11,061 bases of DNA, taken from contig CAAGEB010000072.1 in the NCBI GenBank assembly GCA_900768705.1, forward strand, positions 1-11,061, read 5' to 3'. Position 1 is the stretch's first letter. Every line of letters begins with the position of its first letter. This stretch comes from Oscillospiraceae bacterium (GTDB lineage Bacteria > Bacillota > Clostridia > Oscillospirales > Ruminococcaceae). Below are positions 6,846-11,061 of this stretch, one piece after another. A program made the translations under genes and the position numbers. Below the pieces are notes generated by a model. That model made no database searches. It saw only the letters and a program-made list of their open reading frames with translations, and was not told where the DNA came from.

Positions 6846-6861
6846 ATCCGATGTGTCGGAT
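6846..6861 (-). promoter_or_regulatory. Short hairpin in the hydrolase leader
   Basis: ATCCGA and TCGGAT form a 6-bp stem with a 4-nt loop just upstream of the hydrolase ribosome binding region, inside the ~93-nt untranslated leader. It might tune translation; no terminator-like T-run follows on the minus strand. Confidence 0.4.
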
Positions 6862-6927
6862 ATATTTTCAAACTGAGTGGTATGATAATTTCCGGTTTGA
6901 CGAGCAGATTATCAACCCGTCTTATTC

Positions 6928-6956
6928 ATTATATCACAAACAAACATAAATTTCAA
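6928..6956 (-). promoter_or_regulatory. Extended -10 promoter of the hydrolase gene
   Basis: On the minus strand the elements are -35 TTGAAA (6956-6951), a 17-bp spacer and -10 TATAAT (6933-6928) with TG one base upstream. The predicted start is near 6921, giving a leader of about 93 nt before ATG 6828. Confidence 0.8.
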
Positions 6957-6957
6957 T

Positions 6958-6993
6958 AAAAAAAGCAAAGCCGCCTGTTTTTGTAAAGGCGGC
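6958..6993 (-). terminator. Intrinsic terminator downstream of the MATE remnant
   Basis: On the minus strand, GCCGCCT (6993-6987) pairs with AGGCGGC (6976-6970), followed by TTTGC and seven T (6964-6958). It lies about 55 bp past the stop of the MATE remnant at 7049. Confidence 0.85.
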
Positions 6994-7048
6994 TGACTGT
7001 TCGGCGGCAATTATATTAATTACATAAAATTAAGACGGGCATTTTAAT

Positions 7049-7326
7049 TCATCTTTGTATAGTTTCTGCCAGACGGCTGCTTTCAATTTTCTGCGGCTCT
7101 TCCTGCTGAAATTTCTCTGCTTTCTTCGCATAAATTCTCTTGAACAGAAAAACAGCCGCTACAGTTGACAGTGTTTCCGCAATGGGAAACGCTATCCAGA
7201 CTGTCTGCATATATTCCGCATTCTTTTTCGCAAGCTCCGCAAACAGGATTACAAAGGGAAAAATAAACACAACCTGTCTGCACAATGTATTGTCTGACAG
7301 ATACAAGCCGACTTAATCCGCTTCAT
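7049..7326 (-). pseudogene. Deletion scar: start of a small gene fused out of frame to a MATE transporter C-terminus
   Basis: The minus-strand frame ending at 7049 encodes, from about 7285, RQVVFIFPFVILFAE, MQTVWIAFPIAETLS and FLFKRIYAKK. This is recognisable as the last membrane helices and basic tail of a MATE family drug/sodium antiporter, about 75 of the usual ~450 residues. Its only available start is TTG 7306, without a ribosome binding site. In another frame a normal start exists at ATG 7326 (purine-rich GGGGGTGA at 7338-7331) giving MKRIKSACICQTIH, then nonsense to TAA at 7251-7249. That opening resembles a short conserved protein I recall encoded before MATE genes in Clostridia, from memory only. 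The simplest reading is one deletion that removed most of both genes, with a junction near 7283-7290. The locus keeps its promoter, leader hairpin and terminator but no functional transporter. Confidence 0.7.
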
Positions 7327-7344
7327 ATCTTCACCCCCTGTCTT

Positions 7345-7392
7345 AAAATAAAAAAGTGTGGCAGTACGATTGGATTTACGCAGCTGCCACAC
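7345..7392 (-). terminator. Leader terminator (attenuator-like) at the very 5' end of the MATE-remnant transcript
   Basis: On the minus strand, GTGTGGCAG (7392-7384) pairs perfectly with CTGCCACAC (7364-7356) around a 19-nt loop, followed by six T, A and four T (7355-7345). The predicted start of the promoter at 7402-7430 falls near 7395, so the hairpin begins within a few bases of the RNA 5' end. Its T-run ends about 18 nt before the ATG at 7326. This placement suggests a premature-termination switch rather than the terminator of tex, although it could also stop tex read-through. Confidence 0.7.
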
Positions 7393-7401
7393 ATCAATAT
7401 T

Positions 7402-7430
7402 ATTTTAACCCCTTTTTTTATTTCTGTCAA
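7402..7430 (-). promoter_or_regulatory. Promoter of the MATE-remnant locus
   Basis: On the minus strand the elements are a perfect -35 TTGACA (7430-7425), a 17-bp spacer and -10 TAAAAT (7407-7402). It lies between tex and the remnant. Between it and the tex stop (7431-7530) I see a T6 run on the minus strand but no convincing hairpin before it, so tex has no clear terminator of its own. Confidence 0.75.
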
Positions 7431-7530
7431 AGGCGATATCCAACAAAAATATTCGTCAGCGGGTTATTTATGCACGGAATTTTGAACAAAAAATGCAATA
7501 ACGGGCTGTCGGAGGATATTCCCCCACAAA

Positions 7531-9678
7531 TCATCCGGGGTTTTTCATTGTCAATGAAATTCTTCCCCGCTTTTCGTCCACATCCAGAACCCAAACCTTG
7601 ATCACCTCGCCCACCTTAACAACTTCCAGCGGGTGCTTGATACGGCGGCTGCACATCTGTGAAATGTGAACAAGTCCGTCCTCGTGAACTCCGATATCCA
7701 CAAACGCTCCGAAATCCACCACATTACGAACAGTTCCCATAAGCTCCATACCGGGCTTCAAATCCTTCAGCTCCATAACATCGCCGCTTCTCATCAAAGG
7801 CGGCGGAAGCTCGTCACGGGGATCTCTGCCGGGTTTCTCCAGCTCCTTTACTATATCCCGAAGAGTAGGCAGACCTGCCCCTGTTTCTTCGGCTATATTA
7901 TTCAAACCAACGCTTTCCACTTTGGTACGGATAATCTCGCTTTTTCCCAGCTCATCCGGCGTTATTCCGCATTTTTCCAGTAGTTTTTCGGCGGTTTTAT
8001 AGGACTCGGGGTGTATTCCCGTGTTGTCCAGAATGTTCTTACCCCCGGGAACACGCAAAAATCCTGCGCACTGCTCAAAAGCCTTTGCCCCCAGTTTGCT
8101 GACTTTAAGCAGCTGTTTTCTGTCGGTAAAGGCTCCGTTTTCCTCACGGTATGCGACTATGTTCTTCGCAACTGCGCTGTTTATTCCGGAAATGTAGGAC
8201 AACAGCGAATAGGAAGCGGTATTCAGATCAACGCCTACCGAGTTTACACAGTCCTCCACCACGCCCTTCAGAGCCTCGTCCATACGAGCTTTCGGCATAT
8301 CGTGCTGATACTGTCCCACGCCGATTGCCTTGGGATCGATTTTTACCAGCTCCGCCAGCGGATCCTGCAGGCGTCTTGCAATGGATACCGCCGAACGCAG
8401 GCTTACATCATATTCCGGAAACTCCTCCGCCGCCAGCTTTGAAGCGGAATACACAGAAGCCCCCGCCTCGGACACCACCATATACGAAACCTTCTGCGAC
8501 ACAGACTTGATAAGATTGGCAGCAAACTGTTCCGTTTCACGGGAAGCGGTTCCGTTACCAATTGCAATGGTGGAAACATGGTGCTTTTCAATCGCTCTTT
8601 TTACGGTATTGTTTGCCATCTCCAATTCCGCTTTAGACTTGGTAATATGTATAATAAATGTATCCAGCACCTTTCCCGTATCGTCAACCACGGCGCATTT
8701 GCAGCCGTGAGTGTACCCGGGATCCAGCCCCAGAGTAACTGTACCCTTTACAGGGGGTGCCATCAGGAGCTGATGAAGGTTTGAAGCAAATACCTTTATT
8801 GCTCCCTCCTGTGCCTTTGCGGAAAGCTCTGCCCGCACTTCCCTTTCCACGGAAGGGAAAATAAGTCTCCCGAAGCTGTCCTCACAAGCCGCACGAACCA
8901 GCTTACCGCATTCGCTTGTATTTTTGGTGAACTCCCTCACGCACATACTCTCGCCCTCGCCCTCCGGCAGAGATATGGAAACCTTCAGCTGGTTTTCCTT
9001 TTCACCGCGGTCGAGAGCCAGAATTTGATGTCCCGCAATACGGCTTACCGGTGCGCTGAATTCAAAGTAGTTCTTATAAACCTCATTGGATTCTTCGGAA
9101 ACTGCGGCAGATGAGACCGTTCCCTTTGCGGAAATCAGGCTGCGCAGCTTTTTGCGAAGCTCTGCGCTGTCGGACAAATCCTCGGCAATAATGTCCATTG
9201 CGCCGTGAAGTGCGTCCTCGGCGGTTTCCACACCTTTTTCGGAGCTGATAAAGGCTTTGGCTTCATCAACGGGAATGCAGTCCGAAGATTGGCGGAGAAG
9301 AATTTCCGCAAGTGGTTCCAGTCCCTTTTCACGGGCAACGGAGCCTCTGGTTTTCCTCTTCGGCTTGAAAGGACGATAAATATCCTCCACCTCCACAAGA
9401 GTCATTGCATTTTCAATTGCGGAGGCTATTTCATCGGTCATTTTTTCCTGATCGGTAATCGAAGCGGTAATTTCCGCTTTGCGCTTTTCCAGATTGCGAA
9501 GATAGGCAAGTCTGTCGGACAATTCACGCAGTACAGTATCGTCAAGGGAACCTGTCTGCTCCTTGCGGTAACGGGCGATAAAAGGAATTGTTTTGTCGTC
9601 GTCAATCAATGCCACCGTATTGTCAACCTGCTCCTGACGCAAATTGAATTCTTTTGCAATAATCTGATTTATATTCAT
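7531..9678 (-). CDS. tex: Tex/YhgF family RNA-binding transcriptional accessory protein
   Basis: A 715-residue cytoplasmic protein, close to the usual Tex length. Domains in order: N-terminal helical Tex region from residue 1 (IPFIARYRKEQTG at about 31-43, EDIYRPFKPKRKTRG at about 98-112); a YqgF/RNase H-like domain at about 313-440 beginning GTVTLGLDPGYTHG; tandem helix-hairpin-helix motifs at about 484-545 (DLNTASYSLLSYISGI onward); and a C-terminal S1 RNA-binding domain at about 643-712 (GTVRNVVDFGAFVDIG, DGLVHIS, RISLTMK). Tex proteins bind nucleic acid through S1 and HhH and influence transcription complexes and virulence or toxin gene expression in several bacteria; the precise role is unsettled. 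ATG 9678 has AGAGG 7 nt upstream, and the gene is expressed from the promoter at 9793-9821. It is divergent from trxB. Nothing suggests damage. Confidence 0.97.
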   Translation of the reverse strand: MNINQIIAKEFNLRQEQVDNTVALIDDDKTIPFIARYRKEQTGSLDDTVLRELSDRLAYLRNLEKRKAEITASITDQEKMTDEIASAIENAMTLVEVEDIYRPFKPKRKTRGSVAREKGLEPLAEILLRQSSDCIPVDEAKAFISSEKGVETAEDALHGAMDIIAEDLSDSAELRKKLRSLISAKGTVSSAAVSEESNEVYKNYFEFSAPVSRIAGHQILALDRGEKENQLKVSISLPEGEGESMCVREFTKNTSECGKLVRAACEDSFGRLIFPSVEREVRAELSAKAQEGAIKVFASNLHQLLMAPPVKGTVTLGLDPGYTHGCKCAVVDDTGKVLDTFIIHITKSKAELEMANNTVKRAIEKHHVSTIAIGNGTASRETEQFAANLIKSVSQKVSYMVVSEAGASVYSASKLAAEEFPEYDVSLRSAVSIARRLQDPLAELVKIDPKAIGVGQYQHDMPKARMDEALKGVVEDCVNSVGVDLNTASYSLLSYISGINSAVAKNIVAYREENGAFTDRKQLLKVSKLGAKAFEQCAGFLRVPGGKNILDNTGIHPESYKTAEKLLEKCGITPDELGKSEIIRTKVESVGLNNIAEETGAGLPTLRDIVKELEKPGRDPRDELPPPLMRSGDVMELKDLKPGMELMGTVRNVVDFGAFVDIGVHEDGLVHISQMCSRRIKHPLEVVKVGEVIKVWVLDVDEKRGRISLTMKNPG

Positions 9679-9772
9679 TTCAAACCTCTTATAATTTTAC
9701 CAAATTATGTTTTTGAACACACTTCGCAGTGCGCCGACAAAGCGCAGATTTACTGTTTCCGAAGAATGTGCG

Positions 9773-9787
9773 GGGTATAAAATACCC
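9773..9787. promoter_or_regulatory. Palindrome at the tex transcription start
   Basis: GGGTAT and ATACCC form a perfect 6-bp dyad around AAA, located just downstream of the tex -10 box and over its expected start site. It could be an operator or a 5' RNA hairpin; no matching regulator is encoded nearby. Confidence 0.4.
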
Positions 9788-9792
9788 GATTT

Positions 9793-9821
9793 ATTGTACC
9801 ACATTTACCGCAAAATGTCAA
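9793..9821 (-). promoter_or_regulatory. Promoter of tex
   Basis: On the minus strand the elements are a perfect -35 TTGACA (9821-9816), a 17-bp spacer and -10 TACAAT (9798-9793). The start would lie near 9786, leaving a leader of about 108 nt before ATG 9678. A short TGCGC/GCGCA stem is possible in this leader. Confidence 0.8.
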
Positions 9822-9873
9822 TATCGGCAAAAGTTTGTTTTCTTAGTCACCGGGCAATAATTACCGAATTGTG

Positions 9874-9902
9874 TTTACTTTTGCCTCGAAATGTGTTATA
9901 AT
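9874..9902 (+). promoter_or_regulatory. Extended -10 promoter of trxB
   Basis: The elements are -10 TATAAT (9897-9902) preceded by TG at 9894-9895, and a weak -35 TTTACT (9874-9879, 4 of 6) at a 17-bp spacing. Transcription would start near 9909 with a leader of about 99 nt. The tex and trxB promoters diverge, with about 50 bp between their -35 boxes. Confidence 0.7.
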
Positions 9903-10007
9903 AAGTGAGAATAATTAGTCTTTATGCCCGACATCACGCTCTAAAACTGCGCTGTTGCTTTATATGCACAGTCCACGACTTTTCAGAATTTAAACAGGAG
10001 GTTTACT

Positions 10008-10940
10008 ATGGATCACATTTACGATATGATAATCATTGGCGGAGGTCCTGCGGGATATACCGCCGCATTATACGCCGCCCGTGCGGGGATTGACGCTGTT
10101 CTGCTGGAAAGACTGGCAGCAGGAGGACAGATGTGCCTCACCGGAGAGATTGAAAACTACCCCGGTTTTAACGAAAGCATAGACGGCTTTACCCTGGGCA
10201 TGAAAATGAAACAGGGTGCCGAACGCTTCGGTGCAAAAACGGAATTTACAGAGGTTTCCTCGGTGGATTTTTCGGACAAAATCAAAAAAATTATCGCTTC
10301 GGAAAAAACCTACCTCGGTAAAACAGTAATTGTTGCCACCGGAGCAAATCCCCGCAGACTGGGAATAAAATGCGAAGACGAACTCATCGGAAAGGGCGTT
10401 CATTACTGCGCTCACTGCGACGGCGGATTTTACAGGAATAAAACCGTAGTTGTTGTGGGCGGTGGAAATTCCGCTGCGGCAGACGCCCTTTACCTTTCGG
10501 AACTCGCAGAAAAGGTATATCTGGTTCATCGCAGGGACAAGCTCAGAGCGGAAAAAATTTACCATGAGCCGCTTATGAATGCCGATAATCTGGAATTCGT
10601 TTACAACAGTACCGTCTCCGGTTTTATCTCCGACGGAAGAATAAAGGGAGTGACTGTCAGAGATGTAAACACCGGAGCTGTGAGGAATATTGCCTGCGAC
10701 GGAGTGTTCGTCAGTATCGGCAGAAAACCCGCCTCAGAATTCCTTTCAGAGCAGGTGGAGCTTGACGATAAGGGCTATATCATTGCCGACGAAACCACAA
10801 GAACAAATATAAGCGGCGTTTTTGCCGCAGGAGATGTACGTACCAAGGCACTGCGTCAGATTGTCACAGCCGCCGCAGACGGTGCAACGGCGGTTCACTT
10901 TGCGCAGGAATACCTGTCCGTTAATCAACAGATTAATTAA
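10008..10940 (+). CDS. trxB: Thioredoxin-disulfide reductase
   Basis: A 310-residue cytoplasmic flavoprotein that reduces thioredoxin with NADPH. Visible features: FAD-binding GGGPAG at 11-16 followed by ALYAARAG; GEIENYPGF at 47-54; redox-active Cys pair C134-A-H-C137 (CATC is more usual); NADPH-binding GGGNSA at 151-156; HRRDKLR at 174-180, whose arginines support NADPH rather than ferredoxin as donor; and the FAD motif FAAGDVR at 272-278 followed by ALRQIVTAAADGA. The length matches the low-molecular-weight bacterial TrxB. Start ATG 10008 has AGGAGG at 9996-10001 with a 6-nt spacing. It has its own promoter and no co-transcribed neighbour in the window. The hairpin-rich repeat begins on the base after its TAA stop. 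Confidence 0.95.
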   Translation: MDHIYDMIIIGGGPAGYTAALYAARAGIDAVLLERLAAGGQMCLTGEIENYPGFNESIDGFTLGMKMKQGAERFGAKTEFTEVSSVDFSDKIKKIIASEKTYLGKTVIVATGANPRRLGIKCEDELIGKGVHYCAHCDGGFYRNKTVVVVGGGNSAAADALYLSELAEKVYLVHRRDKLRAEKIYHEPLMNADNLEFVYNSTVSGFISDGRIKGVTVRDVNTGAVRNIACDGVFVSIGRKPASEFLSEQVELDDKGYIIADETTRTNISGVFAAGDVRTKALRQIVTAAADGATAVHFAQEYLSVNQQIN

Positions 10941-11061
10941 GGCAATACCGCACAGAGATTGTGCGCATATTGCGCCGTCAGATTATAGAGTGTTCGCCTT
11001 TTGTGCGGCACATCGTGTGCCGCTGGGGCGAACACCGTCCGACATCCTGTCGGTCGTCAGA
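10941..11061. repeat. Second hairpin-rich repeat, cut by the window end
   Basis: It begins GGCAATACCGCACA, matching the right end of the 4050-4217 element (GGCAGCACCGCACA on the minus strand) at 12 of 14 positions, so it appears to be the same family in opposite orientation. Both also share CATATTGCGC internally. Hairpins: GTGTTCGCC 10990-10998 with 11027-11035, enclosing GCGGCACA 11005-11012 with 11016-11023 (loop TCG); then CCGACA 11039-11044 with 11048-11053 (loop TCC). The right end lies outside the window. It follows directly on the trxB stop codon and may act in transcription termination or 3' end stability. Confidence 0.65.

Larger units (their letters stand above)
6925..6993 (-). repeat. 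Direct repeat, copy 2 (terminator-promoter module)
   Basis: These 69 bp are nearly identical to 4957-5027. Together the copies bracket the hydrolase gene as direct repeats about 1.97 kb apart. Each copy ends one minus-strand transcript and begins the next. Confidence 0.9.

Noticed and set aside
7345..7392. Firm assignment as a guanidine-IV riboswitch
   Set aside because: The gene context fits, but I cannot match the loop bases to the consensus without a model search, so only an attenuator is claimed.
9205..9780. 191-codon plus-strand open frame
   Set aside because: It is antisense to the 5' part of tex and reads through the tex promoter region; this is a shadow of the conserved gene.

Overview
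The window looks like a chromosomal segment of a gut-type Clostridia, most plausibly Ruminococcus or another Oscillospiraceae. This is inferred from the style of the proteins (YtrA-type GntR plus ABC-2 operon, CPBP protease, Tex, low-GC Gram-positive TrxB), strong AGGAGG-type ribosome binding sites, consensus sigma-A promoters with 17-bp spacers, and AT-rich intergenic DNA. The genus was not tested by any search.

Layout. Positions 1-140 hold hairpin-rich DNA with no convincing gene. A perfect-consensus promoter (141-169), overlapped by a 9-bp inverted repeat, drives a structured leader of about 170 nt and a tightly packed four-gene plus-strand operon (347-4050): a YtrA-type GntR regulator, an ABC ATPase, an internally duplicated ABC-2 permease and a CPBP membrane protease. 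This is the architecture of an auto-repressed peptide or antibiotic-stress export module. A 168-bp hairpin-rich repeat with inverted ends (4050-4217) begins on the last base of the CPBP stop codon and separates the operon from convergent minus-strand genes.

The minus-strand block (4240-9678), read in the direction of transcription, starts with tex (yhgF). It continues with the scar of a deleted MATE efflux locus, which retains a strong promoter and a terminator-like hairpin in its leader. Next comes a membrane-tethered choloylglycine-hydrolase-like enzyme, and last a broken gene of unknown function with one stop and one frameshift. A nearly identical ~70-bp module containing an intrinsic terminator followed immediately by a promoter occurs twice. 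One copy precedes the hydrolase gene and one follows it, so the hydrolase gene is bracketed by direct repeats.

Divergently from tex, trxB (10008-10940) is transcribed from its own extended -10 promoter. A second member of the hairpin-rich repeat family starts at the base after its stop codon and runs off the window.

The most interesting signals are non-coding: the possible pseudoknot leader of the ABC operon, the terminator-promoter duplication around the hydrolase, the orphaned attenuator left by the MATE deletion, and the repeat family whose hairpins keep a common ACA-NNN-TGT apex while the stems differ.
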